64,000 nt of DNA. Origin: Variovorax ginsengisoli (GTDB lineage Bacteria; Pseudomonadota; Gammaproteobacteria; Burkholderiales; Burkholderiaceae_C). Each line of letters begins with the position of its first letter. Positions within the stretch are counted from its first letter, which is position 1. A program made the position numbers and the translations under genes. The stretch spans positions 124,001 through 188,000 of the forward strand of contig NZ_JAUJZH010000012.1 in the NCBI RefSeq assembly GCF_030486595.1, read 5' to 3'. The notes under the pieces were generated by a model, which worked only from the letters and a program-made list of their open reading frames with translations, was not told the origin of the DNA and made no database searches. Of this stretch, positions 52,055 to 60,828 are shown piece after piece.

Positions 52055-52948
52055 ATGCTGAATCCGATGCGCACCAGGGCAGCAGCGGCTGCTGCGATTG
52101 CCACACTCACGCTGGCCCTTGCCGCTCCCGCTTTCGCGCAGCGCGCGTACCCCAGTCCCGAGGCGGCCTCGGAGGCCTTCTTCAGGGCGCTGGCGGACAA
52201 CGACCACAAGGCGCTGCAGACGGTGCTCGGCAACGACTGGCGACGCTTCGTGCCGGCGGGCGAGGTCGATCGCGAGGACATCTACGATTTCCTGGGCGCC
52301 TATGCCAAGCAGCACAAGGTGGTGCCCGACGGGCCCGACCGGGCGCTGCTGGGGGCCGGCGACAGTGGCTGGACCCTGCCGATCCCGATCGTCAAGGGCG
52401 CGGGCGGCTGGCACTTCGACCCGCGCGCCGGCGCCGACCAGATGCAGACGCGCCGCATCGGCCGCAACGAACTGGCCGCCATGCGGGCCGCGCTCGCCTA
52501 CTTCGATGCCCAGCGGGAGTACGCGCAGGTCGACCGCGACGGCAACGGCGTGCTCGAATTCGCCCAGAAGTTCGCCAGCACGCCGGGCAAGCACGACGGC
52601 CTTTACTGGCACACCGGCCCCGGCGAGGCGGAGAGCCCGCTGGGCCCGCTCTACGCCCCGGCCCGGCCCGGCGAGGGCTACCACGGCTACCACTTCAAGA
52701 TCCTCAAGGCGCAGGGTCCGAACGCACCCGGCGGCGCCTACGACTACGTCATCGGCAATCGCATGCGCGGCGGCTTCGCGCTGGTCGCCTGGCCCGTGAA
52801 GTACGGCGAGACCGGCGTGATGAGCTTCATGGTCAACCACGACGGGGTGCTCTACGAGAAGAACCTGGGCGCCGGCACGGACGCCGCCGCACGGGCGATG
52901 ACCCGGTTCGACCCCGATGCGGGCTGGAGAAAGGTCGACGTACAGTAG
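52055..52948 (+). CDS. DUF2950 family exported protein
   Basis: 297-aa protein. I choose the ATG at 52055 because it gives a good signal peptide (MLNPMRTRAAAAAAIATLTLALAAPAFAQ|RAYPSPEAA) and follows GAGG by 7 nt; the ATG at 52013 is possible. Family features include SPEAASEAFFRALADNDHKALQTVLG and YHGYHFKILKAQGPNAPGGAYDY. Function unknown; pairing with DUF3300 genes recurs in proteobacteria, so the two may act together in the envelope. Confidence 0.85.
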   Translation: MLNPMRTRAAAAAAIATLTLALAAPAFAQRAYPSPEAASEAFFRALADNDHKALQTVLGNDWRRFVPAGEVDREDIYDFLGAYAKQHKVVPDGPDRALLGAGDSGWTLPIPIVKGAGGWHFDPRAGADQMQTRRIGRNELAAMRAALAYFDAQREYAQVDRDGNGVLEFAQKFASTPGKHDGLYWHTGPGEAESPLGPLYAPARPGEGYHGYHFKILKAQGPNAPGGAYDYVIGNRMRGGFALVAWPVKYGETGVMSFMVNHDGVLYEKNLGAGTDAAARAMTRFDPDAGWRKVDVQ

Positions 52949-52994
52949 GCGCGGGCGCGGTTCCGCCGGCGCCCTCCATGCAGCGAGGGCCCAA

Positions 52995-55697
52995 TTGATT
53001 CCCGACACCACCCGTCCCGACGGCGGCAGCGACGACCTGCTGCTGCGGGTCTCGCCGCCGAGAGTGCCGCGCCATCTGGTGGCGCGGCCGCGGCTGCTGG
53101 CGGCCGACCCGGCGTTCCGCGATGTCCCGGCCATCCTGATCCAGGCGCCGGCGGGCTTCGGCAAGACCTCGCTGCTGGCCCAATGGCGGCTCGAGCATCT
53201 CGCGCACGGCCTGGTGGTGGCTTGGGTCTCGGCGCAGGCGCGCGACACGCCGCAGCGCCTGGCGCAGGCGCTGGCGCTGGCGGTGCGGCGGGCGGCGGGG
53301 CGCTCCACTTTCGGCCACGTGCTGCTCGACGCGGCAGCGCCGAGCGGCCTCGAGGGCATCACGATCTGGCTGGCAGAGCTGGCGCAGACGGCGCTCGACG
53401 TGGTGCTGGTGGTGGACGAGGCGGAGCGCCTGCCGGCGGCGTCGCGCGAGGCGCTGGCCTACCTGCTGCGCAATGCGCCACCCAACCTGCGCACCGTGAT
53501 CGCCAGCCGGCCCGACTGCAACCTGGACATCGACGACCTGATCGCCTATGGGCAGTGCGTGGTGGTCGGCCCGGCGATGCTGCGCTTCAGGCTCGAAGAG
53601 ACGCTGGAACTGATCCACGGCCGCTTCGGTGCCAGCGTCGACAACGACACCGCCGCCCGGCTGCACGCGCTCACGGAAGGCTGGCCGCTGGGACTGCAGC
53701 TCTCGCTCACCGTGCTGGCGCGCGGCACCGACGCGCGCGCCGACGTGGCGGGGATGAGCGCCCTTGGCGGGCAGCTGCGCGAGCAGTTCCTGGCTATGCT
53801 GCTGGCCAATCTCGATTCGCGCGACCGCGCGTTCCTCACCCGCATCGCGATCCTCGATCATCTGCACCCGGAGCTGTGCCGGCAGGTCGCCGGCATGGAC
53901 GATGCGACGGAACGGCTGGCGCGACTGAGCCGCGACACGCCGGTGTTCGTGGCGGCGGAGCAGGGCGACTGGCTGCGCATGCACGCGCTGGCGCGCGATG
54001 TGCTGCGCGAGGGCTTCGGCGCGCTCCCCCCGGAGGTGCAGGCCGGAGCCCATGCCCGGGCGTCCGGGTGGCTGGCCGAGCGCGGCATGCTCGAGGACGC
54101 GGCCCGCCACGCGCTGATCGCCGGCCAGCGTGAGCGGGCCTACGAGCTGGCCGAGCGCAGCCTCTACGAATCGATCATGACCCACGGCCGGCAGGGCGTG
54201 GTGCTCGAATGGCTGGCGCAACTGCCGCCCGACGAACTGGACCGCCGGCCGCGGCTGCTGCTGGCCGCGGCCTGGACGCTCGCCACCAGCGAACGCCATG
54301 AAGACGCCGGCCGGCTGGTCGACCGGATCCTGGCGCAGCCGCAGCACGCGCCCGATGCCCCCCTGCGCTGCGAATGCGCGTTGATCCTGAGCGGCGGGGC
54401 GGTGTTCGCGGACGACCCGGACCGCTTCGCGGCGCTGCACGACCCCTGGGCCGAGGCGCCGCCTCTGCGCGATCCGCTGCTGCTGCAGGTGCACGCCAAC
54501 CGCACCGCCTACCGGACGCTGCTCGAGGGCGACCCGGCGCTGGCGCGGCTGCGCCAGCAGCAGTCGCCGCGCGGGGATTTCGGCCGCGGGCAGGGCTTCA
54601 TCGGGCGCTGGGGCGAGCTCATCATCGCCCTCTCCTATGTCTGGGAAGGCCAGGTCCGGCTGGTCGAGAGCCTGCTGCATCCGGCCGTGGCCAGCGCCGA
54701 AGCCGACCTGGGGCGGCGCAACAGCTTCGTGTGCATGCTCGCCGCCCTGCTTGCGGCCGCGCTGTGGGAGCGCGGCCGCCCCGTCGATGCCGCCGCGCTG
54801 CTGGCCGACCGGCTCGACGTGCTGGAGCGCAGCGGGCTGCCTGAAGCGCTGTTGCTGGCCTACCGGACGATGGCCCGCATGGCGGTGGCCGAGGGCGCCG
54901 AGCACCGGGCGGTGGAACTGCTCGGGGCGCTCGACGCGGCGGGCTCGGCACGCGCGCTGCCGCGGCTTCGCATCGCCAGCCTGGTGGAGCTGGTGCGCCT
55001 GCATGCCCGGCGCTTTCGGGCGCAGAGCTGCCGGGAACTGTGCCAGCGCATCGACGCCCTGCTGGCCGACCCGGCCCTGCCGCAGGGACGGCTCTGGCGG
55101 CGCAGCGTGGACGCGATGCGCGACCTGGCCCACGGCTACGCGGCGATCGCGGCCCAGGACTGGCGCGGTGCCCTGGCGCCGCTGACCCAGGCCAGCGAGC
55201 TCGTGCAGGTGGTGCGGCAAGGCCGGCTGGAGATCGAGATCCTCGGCCTGCGCGCCTTCGCGCTCGACCGTTGCGGCGAGAAACGCGCCGCCCCGATGCT
55301 GCGCGAGGCGATCGACCTGGCTCAAAGCTACGGCCTCGTACGTATTTTCGAGGACGCCCATCCGGACCTGGGCGCATGGGCCAGGCAGGTCGCCGGCGAA
55401 GGCGACGAGCATGCGCCGGTGGCGCCGGCCGTGGCCGCGCCGACGCGTCCGGTGGCGGCCGCCGAAACGCCCCGGCCTCCGGCGGTGCGCGGCATGGTGC
55501 TGACGCCCAAGGAGCGCGAGGTGATGGAGCTGCTGGCGCGCAGCCTGTCCAACAAGGAGATCGGGCGCGCCATGCAGGTGGGCGAAACCACGGTCAAGTG
55601 GCACGTCAAGAACCTGCTGGCCAAGCTGGACGCCGGCACGCGCAAGGAAGTCGTCGTCCGCGCCCGCATCCTCGGGCTGCTCCAGCCGGCGCCCTAG
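52995..55697 (+). CDS. MalT-like LuxR-family ATP-dependent transcriptional regulator
   Basis: Large STAND-type regulator, about 900 aa. Walker A is APAGFGKTSL near residue 51, sensor-like VVLVVDEAERLP follows, the middle is a long helical repeat region, and the C-terminus holds the LuxR HTH (LTPKEREVMELLARSLSNKEIGRAMQVGETTVKWHVKNLLAKLDAGTR). The start is uncertain: TTG 52995 follows GCGAGGG, whereas ATG 52917 overlaps the DUF2950 gene by 32 nt. It probably controls the catabolic operon starting at 55810, in response to an inducer bound by its helical domain. Confidence 0.85.
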   Translation: MIPDTTRPDGGSDDLLLRVSPPRVPRHLVARPRLLAADPAFRDVPAILIQAPAGFGKTSLLAQWRLEHLAHGLVVAWVSAQARDTPQRLAQALALAVRRAAGRSTFGHVLLDAAAPSGLEGITIWLAELAQTALDVVLVVDEAERLPAASREALAYLLRNAPPNLRTVIASRPDCNLDIDDLIAYGQCVVVGPAMLRFRLEETLELIHGRFGASVDNDTAARLHALTEGWPLGLQLSLTVLARGTDARADVAGMSALGGQLREQFLAMLLANLDSRDRAFLTRIAILDHLHPELCRQVAGMDDATERLARLSRDTPVFVAAEQGDWLRMHALARDVLREGFGALPPEVQAGAHARASGWLAERGMLEDAARHALIAGQRERAYELAERSLYESIMTHGRQGVVLEWLAQLPPDELDRRPRLLLAAAWTLATSERHEDAGRLVDRILAQPQHAPDAPLRCECALILSGGAVFADDPDRFAALHDPWAEAPPLRDPLLLQVHANRTAYRTLLEGDPALARLRQQQSPRGDFGRGQGFIGRWGELIIALSYVWEGQVRLVESLLHPAVASAEADLGRRNSFVCMLAALLAAALWERGRPVDAAALLADRLDVLERSGLPEALLLAYRTMARMAVAEGAEHRAVELLGALDAAGSARALPRLRIASLVELVRLHARRFRAQSCRELCQRIDALLADPALPQGRLWRRSVDAMRDLAHGYAAIAAQDWRGALAPLTQASELVQVVRQGRLEIEILGLRAFALDRCGEKRAAPMLREAIDLAQSYGLVRIFEDAHPDLGAWARQVAGEGDEHAPVAPAVAAPTRPVAAAETPRPPAVRGMVLTPKEREVMELLARSLSNKEIGRAMQVGETTVKWHVKNLLAKLDAGTRKEVVVRARILGLLQPAP

Positions 55698-55711
55698 CGG
55701 AAGGGGCCTCC

Positions 55712-55730
55712 CCCCTCCTGCAAGGAGGGG
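55712..55730. terminator. Hairpin after the MalT-like regulator
   Basis: CCCCTCCT-GCA-AGGAGGGG forms an 8-bp stem with a 3-nt loop, 15 nt after the regulator stop. No T-run follows, so it is at best a weak or factor-assisted terminator. Confidence 0.4.
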
Positions 55731-55809
55731 CTCGGAAAGGGCGCCGAATCCTATTCTTCGGGCTTGGGAATTCGCGCTCAAGCGGCCTCCCACCAGACGG
55801 AGACAAGAC

Positions 55810-56733
55810 ATGCCCTCAACAACCGAAGCCGCGCCCCTGAAAGGCGCACCCGCCGTAGTGTCCAGCGCGGCACTGAAGACATCCATCCAGGTCGAACCGC
55901 TGACCTGCACCATCGGCGCCGAGCTGCGCAACGTGGACCTCGGCGCCGCCTCGCGCGACGCCGACACGGTGGCCGAGATCCGCGCGCTGCTGCTCAAGCA
56001 CAAGGTGCTGTTCCTGCGCGACCAGGACTTCTCGCGCGCCGAGCACGTGGCCTTCGCTCGCCACTTCGGCGAACTCGAAGACCATCCCGTGGCCGGCAGC
56101 GACCCCGAGCACCCCGGCCTGGTCCGGATCTACAAGTCGCCCGACACGCCCAACGACCGCTACGAGAACGCCTTCCACACCGACGCCACCTGGCGCGAGA
56201 AGCCGCCCTTCGGCTGCGTGCTGCGCTGCGTCGAAACGCCGGAAGTCGGCGGCGACACCATCTGGGTGAACATGGCCGAGGCGTACGCGCGCCTGCCGGA
56301 AGACATCCAGCTGAAGATCGAGGGCCTGCGCGCCCGCCACAGCATCGAGGCCAGCTTCGGCGCCGCGATGCCGATCGAGAAGCGCCTCGCGCTGCACGCG
56401 CAGTTCCCCGATGCGGAGCACCCGGTGGTGCGCACCCACCCGGAAACGGGCGAGAAGATCCTCTTCGTCAACGCCTTCACCACGCATTTCACCAACTTCC
56501 ACACGCCGGCGAACGTGCGCTTCGGCCAGGACTACGCGCCGGCCGCCGGCCAGCTGCTGAACTACCTGGTCAGCCAGGCCGCGATCCCCGAGTTCCAGGT
56601 GCGCTGGCGCTGGAAGAAGAACAGCGTGGCGTTCTGGGACAACCGCAGCACCCAGCACTACGCGGTCATGGACTACCCGCCCTGCCACCGAAAGATGGAA
56701 CGCGCCGGAATCATCGGCACAGCCACCTACTGA
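55810..56733 (+). CDS. TauD/TfdA-family Fe(II)/2-oxoglutarate dioxygenase
   Basis: 307-aa dioxygenase. Iron ligands His123-x-Asp125 (FHTDATW) and His283 (RSTQHYAV) and the 2-oxoglutarate Arg in HRKMERAG are present. The family oxidises taurine, 2,4-D, other ether or sulfonate compounds, or carboxylic acids; the residues seen do not decide the substrate. CGGAGACAAGAC precedes the start. It is first of a long operon with BKACE, hydrolase, reductase, transporter and CoA ligase genes. Confidence 0.9.
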   Translation: MPSTTEAAPLKGAPAVVSSAALKTSIQVEPLTCTIGAELRNVDLGAASRDADTVAEIRALLLKHKVLFLRDQDFSRAEHVAFARHFGELEDHPVAGSDPEHPGLVRIYKSPDTPNDRYENAFHTDATWREKPPFGCVLRCVETPEVGGDTIWVNMAEAYARLPEDIQLKIEGLRARHSIEASFGAAMPIEKRLALHAQFPDAEHPVVRTHPETGEKILFVNAFTTHFTNFHTPANVRFGQDYAPAAGQLLNYLVSQAAIPEFQVRWRWKKNSVAFWDNRSTQHYAVMDYPPCHRKMERAGIIGTATY

Positions 56734-56767
56734 ACCCCTCATCCAACACGCAACTGAAAGACCGACC

Positions 56768-57826
56768 ATGAACTTCCTCGACGGCTCCCTCTTCCCGGAG
56801 AACCAGGACAAGCTGGTGATCACCGTGGCGCCCTACGGTCCCGAGTGGATCCCCTCCGACTTCCCGCAGGACATCCCTGTGACCATGGAACAGCAGATCC
56901 AGAAGGCGGTCGACTGCTACAACGCCGGCGCCAGCGTGCTGCACCTGCATGTGCGCGAGCTGGACGGCAAGGGCTCCAAGCGCCTGTCGATGTTCAACGA
57001 GCTGATCGCCGGCGTGCGCAAGGCAGTGCCCGACATGGTGATCCAGGTCGGCGGCTCGATCTCCTTCGCTCCCGAGAGCGACGGCGCCAACGCCAAGTGG
57101 CTGCACGACGACACTCGCCACATGCTGGCCGAGCTCGACCCGAAGCCGGACCAGGTCACGGTCACCGTCAACACGACGCAGATGAACGTGCTGGAGCACA
57201 TGGAGGCTGAAGACATCGCGGGCACCTCGCTGGCCGAGCCGCAGAACAACGCCGCCTACCGCGAGATGATCGTGCCCTCGGGCCCCGGCTTCATCGAGGA
57301 GCATGTGCGCCGCCTGAGCGCCGCCGGCATCCAGAGCGCCTTCCAGTTCTACAACATCAACAGCTACGAGACGGTGGAGCGGCTGATCCGCCGCGGCGTC
57401 TACAAGGGCCCGCTGGTGATGAACTGGGTGGCGATCAGCGGCGGCATGGACGCGCCCAACCCCTACAACCTGACGAACTTCCTGCGCGCGATTCCGGACG
57501 GCGCGATGCTGACCGTGGAAAGCAGCATGCGCAACGTGCTGCCGATCAACATGATCGGCATGGCCCTGGGCCTGCATGTGCGCTGCGGCATCGAGGACAA
57601 CCTCTGGAACCAGTCGCGCAGCGAGAAGATGACCTCGGTGCAGCAGATCGAGCAGCTGGTGCGCATGTCGCGCGAGTTCGGCCGCGAAGTCGCCAACGGC
57701 AAGGAAGCCCGCGAGATCCTGAAGATCGGCGTGTTCTACGACACCGTCGAGGAGACGCTGGCGGCCAACGGCTTCGCGCCCAACCCGAAGGGGCGCCAGC
57801 AGGGCTACCTGCGCCGCGTGGCCTGA
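56768..57826 (+). CDS. BKACE family beta-keto acid cleavage enzyme (DUF849)
   Basis: 352-aa member, longer than the one at 10132. Metal-binding HLHVRE lies near residue 60; GGSISFAPE, QFYNINSYETVERL and GLHVRCGIEDNLWNQS match the family. It should use acetyl-CoA to cleave a beta-keto acid produced in the pathway. It lies 34 nt after the dioxygenase gene. Confidence 0.87.
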   Translation: MNFLDGSLFPENQDKLVITVAPYGPEWIPSDFPQDIPVTMEQQIQKAVDCYNAGASVLHLHVRELDGKGSKRLSMFNELIAGVRKAVPDMVIQVGGSISFAPESDGANAKWLHDDTRHMLAELDPKPDQVTVTVNTTQMNVLEHMEAEDIAGTSLAEPQNNAAYREMIVPSGPGFIEEHVRRLSAAGIQSAFQFYNINSYETVERLIRRGVYKGPLVMNWVAISGGMDAPNPYNLTNFLRAIPDGAMLTVESSMRNVLPINMIGMALGLHVRCGIEDNLWNQSRSEKMTSVQQIEQLVRMSREFGREVANGKEAREILKIGVFYDTVEETLAANGFAPNPKGRQQGYLRRVA

Positions 57827-57846
57827 AGGTGAACGGAGCATCCCCC

Positions 57847-58410
57847 ATGCCCACCGTGCTCATCGTCCCCGGCCTGCGCGACCACGTCGACGCCCACTGG
57901 CAGACGCTGCTGGCCGCGCGCCTGGCGGCGCGGGGCGGCCCGGTGCGCTGCGTGCCGCCGATGGGCCGGGCCGACCTCGACTGCGCGACGCGCGTGGCCG
58001 CGATCGAGCGCGAGGCGCAGGCCGTCGAGGGCCCCTTGATCCTGGTGGCGCACAGCGGCGGCTGCGTGATGGTCGCGCACTGGGCGCGCCAGACCAAGCG
58101 GGCCGTCCATGGCGCGCTGCTCGCCGCGCCGCCGGACTTCGATCGGCCGATGCCCGAGGGCTACCCCACAGTCGATGAATTGCGCGCCAGCGGCTGGCTG
58201 CCGGTGCCGCGCCGGACGCTGCCTTTCCCGAGCATCGTGGCGGCGAGCCGCAACGATCCGCTGGCCGACTACGGCCGGGTGGCGGAACTGGCCCGCGACT
58301 GGGGCAGCCGCCTGGTCGACCTCGGCGAGGTCGGCCACCTGAACCCCGCCTCGGGCTACGGCGACTGGCCCCGCGCCGAGCTGTTCATCGCCGAGCTTTC
58401 GCACCGCTGA
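57847..58410 (+). CDS. RBBP9/YdeN-family alpha/beta hydrolase
   Basis: 187-aa serine hydrolase. PTVLIVPGLRDHVDAHWQTLL opens the fold, the nucleophile is Ser70 in LVAHSGGC, Asp lies in SRNDPLADY and His in GEVGHLNPASGYGDWP. The ATG at 57847 with ACGGAGC upstream is preferred to the GTG at 57829. Its role in the pathway is unclear; it may hydrolyse an ester or thioester. Confidence 0.87.
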   Translation: MPTVLIVPGLRDHVDAHWQTLLAARLAARGGPVRCVPPMGRADLDCATRVAAIEREAQAVEGPLILVAHSGGCVMVAHWARQTKRAVHGALLAAPPDFDRPMPEGYPTVDELRASGWLPVPRRTLPFPSIVAASRNDPLADYGRVAELARDWGSRLVDLGEVGHLNPASGYGDWPRAELFIAELSHR

Positions 58411-58434
58411 AATCAGATACCAAGGAGACACATC

Positions 58435-59406
58435 ATGGCCAAGGCCATTCGCTTTCATGAAACCGGCGGACCGGAAGTCCTCAGGCTGGAGAACGTCGAC
58501 GTCGGCGAGCCCGGCCCGGGCCAGGCGCGCGTGCGCCACACCTACATCGCAGTCAACTTCATCGACATCTACTTCCGCACCGGCCGCTATCCGCTGCCGC
58601 TGCCCAACGGGCTCGGGTCCGACGCGGTGGGCGTGGTCGAGGCCGTGGGCCCCGGCGTGACCGACATCCGCGTGGGCGACCGCGTGGGCTACCTGATCGG
58701 CCCCCAGGGCGCGTACTCGGAAGCGCGCGTGATGCCGGCCGAGCTGCTGATCCCGCTGCCCGAGGGCGTGTCCGACCGCACGGCCTCGACCTTGATGATG
58801 AAGGGCATGACGGCGCAGTACCTGTTCCGCCAGGTCTTCCCGCTGAAGGGCGGCGAAACAATCCTCTATCACGCGGCCGCCGGCGGCGTCGGCCTGATCG
58901 CCTGCCAGTGGGCACGTGCGATGGGCGTGACGATGATCGGCACCGTCAGCACCGACGAGAAGGCCGCCATCGCGAAGGCCAACGGCTGCGCCCACACCAT
59001 CGTGACCTCGCGCGAGAACATCGCGAAGCGGGTGCGCGAGATCACCGACGGCAAAGGCGTGCCGGTGGTGTACGACTCGGTGGGCAAGGACACGCTGGAA
59101 GCCTCGCTCGACAGCCTGCAGCCGCGCGGTTCGCTGATCAGCAACGGCACCACCTCGGGGCCGGTGGTGATCGACTCGCAGACGCTGGCGGTGAAGGGCT
59201 CGATCTGGGTCACGCGCCCGGCGATGATGCACTACATCACGCCGCGCACCCACATGCTGGCGATGGCCGAGGAGCTGTTCGGCCATGTGCTGGCGGGCCG
59301 CATCGTCAGCGAACCCAAGCAGAGCTTCGCACTGGCCGATGCCGCCGACGCGCACCGCGCGCTCGAATCGCGCGCAACCACCGGCGCGACCGTGCTGGTG
59401 CCCTGA
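58435..59406 (+). CDS. Quinone oxidoreductase family protein (zinc-free MDR)
   Basis: 323-aa NADPH-dependent reductase. MAKAIRFHETGGPEVLRLENV is the QOR start, the nucleotide site is YHAAAGGVGLIACQWARAMG, and zinc ligands of alcohol dehydrogenases are absent. CAAGGAGAC precedes the start. It could reduce a quinone, an enone or an acrylyl-type intermediate. Confidence 0.9.
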   Translation: MAKAIRFHETGGPEVLRLENVDVGEPGPGQARVRHTYIAVNFIDIYFRTGRYPLPLPNGLGSDAVGVVEAVGPGVTDIRVGDRVGYLIGPQGAYSEARVMPAELLIPLPEGVSDRTASTLMMKGMTAQYLFRQVFPLKGGETILYHAAAGGVGLIACQWARAMGVTMIGTVSTDEKAAIAKANGCAHTIVTSRENIAKRVREITDGKGVPVVYDSVGKDTLEASLDSLQPRGSLISNGTTSGPVVIDSQTLAVKGSIWVTRPAMMHYITPRTHMLAMAEELFGHVLAGRIVSEPKQSFALADAADAHRALESRATTGATVLVP

Positions 59407-59416
59407 GGGGAAGACC

Positions 59417-60778
59417 ATGGATCTGCATTCCCACGACGCGAAGCCGGGCGCGGCCGACGGCTACCTGGTCGGCCCGCGCCAGGCCTGGTTCGCCTTCGCC
59501 ATGACCATCGGCCTGATGATGGTCGACTACATCGATCGCCAGGTGATCGTGTCGCTGTTCCCGCACCTGAAGGAGGCCTGGGGCCTGTCGGACAAGCAGC
59601 TCGGCGCGCTGGTGTCGGCCGTCTCGGTGACGGTGGCACTGGGCGCGATCCCGATCGCGCTCTTCGCCGACCGCTTCAGCCGGGTGAAGAGCATCGTCGC
59701 GATGGCCACGATCTGGAGCCTGGCCTCGATCAGCTGCATGTTCACCCGCAACTATGGCCAGCTGCTGGCCGCGCGTGCCGCGGTGGGGCTGGGCGAGGCG
59801 GGCTACGGCGCGGTCGGCGCGGCCCTCATCGCCAGCCACTTTCCGGCCCGCATGCGCGGCGCGCTGATGGCGGCCTTCTTCGCCTCGGCGTCGGTCGGCT
59901 CGGTGCTGGGCGTGATGCTCGGTGGCGTCATCGCCGCGAAATGGGGCTGGCAGGCGGCCTTCGGCGTCGTCGGCGTGCCGGGCCTGGTCCTGGCGCTGCT
60001 CTACACCCGGGTCCGTGACTACCGCACGGTGGCGCTCACGCCGAGCATCGAACAGGCCACCCGTTCGACCCAGGGCACGGCACGCGCCATCGTGAAGCGG
60101 CTGGCGCGTTCGCGCACCTTGTTGTGGGTCTGCATCGGTGCGCCGGCGCAGCTGATCCTGGTGTCGGCCATCTGGGCCTGGATGCCGAGCTTCCTCAACC
60201 GCATGCATGGCATGGCGCCGGAGCAGGCGGGCGTGAAGGCCGCGCTGGTGGTGCTTTGCGGCGCGCTGGGCAGCGTGGTCTGGGGCGCGGTCGCCGACCG
60301 TGCCGGCCGCAAGAATCCGGCCGCCAAGCTGCACGTGACGGCCGCGGTGTGCGTGGCTTCGGCGGCGGTGCTGGCGTTCGCCTTCGGTGCCGGCCACCTC
60401 GGGCTGGACCTCGGCAAGCAGGCGCAGTTCGCACTGTTCGCGCTGGGCGGCTTCCTGATGACCTGCACCGTCGGCGTGGTCGCCGCCGTGGTGATCGACG
60501 TGATCCACCCCGGCATCCGCGCCACCGGCGCCTCGGTGCTGTCGCTGTTCCAGAACCTGCTGGGACTGGCCGTGGGCCCGCTCATCGCCGGCGCGCTGTC
60601 GGACCTGTGGACGCTCGAGAACGCCCTGATGGTGATGCCGGTCTTCGGACTGCTGGCCGCCTGGGCCTTCATGGTTGCCTCGCGCAGCTACGGGGCCGAC
60701 CTGCAAAGCGCCGGCGACAGCGCCGACGAAGACATCCATGCCGCGCCGGCCGGCGCTCCCCGCAGCGTGCCGGCCTGA
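59417..60778 (+). CDS. MFS transporter
   Basis: 453-aa 12-helix permease. After a His/Asp-rich tail (MDLHSHDAK) come FAFAMTIGLMMVDYIDRQVIVSLFPHLKEAWGLSDKQLGALVSAV and the A-motif-like ALFADRFSRVKSIVAMATIWS; the sequence resembles organic-acid MFS carriers. It is probably the uptake system of this operon. It follows the QOR stop by 10 nt. Confidence 0.87.
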   Translation: MDLHSHDAKPGAADGYLVGPRQAWFAFAMTIGLMMVDYIDRQVIVSLFPHLKEAWGLSDKQLGALVSAVSVTVALGAIPIALFADRFSRVKSIVAMATIWSLASISCMFTRNYGQLLAARAAVGLGEAGYGAVGAALIASHFPARMRGALMAAFFASASVGSVLGVMLGGVIAAKWGWQAAFGVVGVPGLVLALLYTRVRDYRTVALTPSIEQATRSTQGTARAIVKRLARSRTLLWVCIGAPAQLILVSAIWAWMPSFLNRMHGMAPEQAGVKAALVVLCGALGSVVWGAVADRAGRKNPAAKLHVTAAVCVASAAVLAFAFGAGHLGLDLGKQAQFALFALGGFLMTCTVGVVAAVVIDVIHPGIRATGASVLSLFQNLLGLAVGPLIAGALSDLWTLENALMVMPVFGLLAAWAFMVASRSYGADLQSAGDSADEDIHAAPAGAPRSVPA

Positions 60779-60828
60779 GCCGCCGCCGCGCCACCACTGT
60801 CCATTTGAACGAACGAACGGAAACCGAC

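Noticed and set aside
52833..56003. A 1056-codon open frame on the minus strand opposite the MalT-like regulator.
   Set aside because: Its translation is Arg/Gln/His/Ala-rich without motifs, and the plus strand carries a regulator with Walker A and HTH. It is a shadow caused by high G+C.
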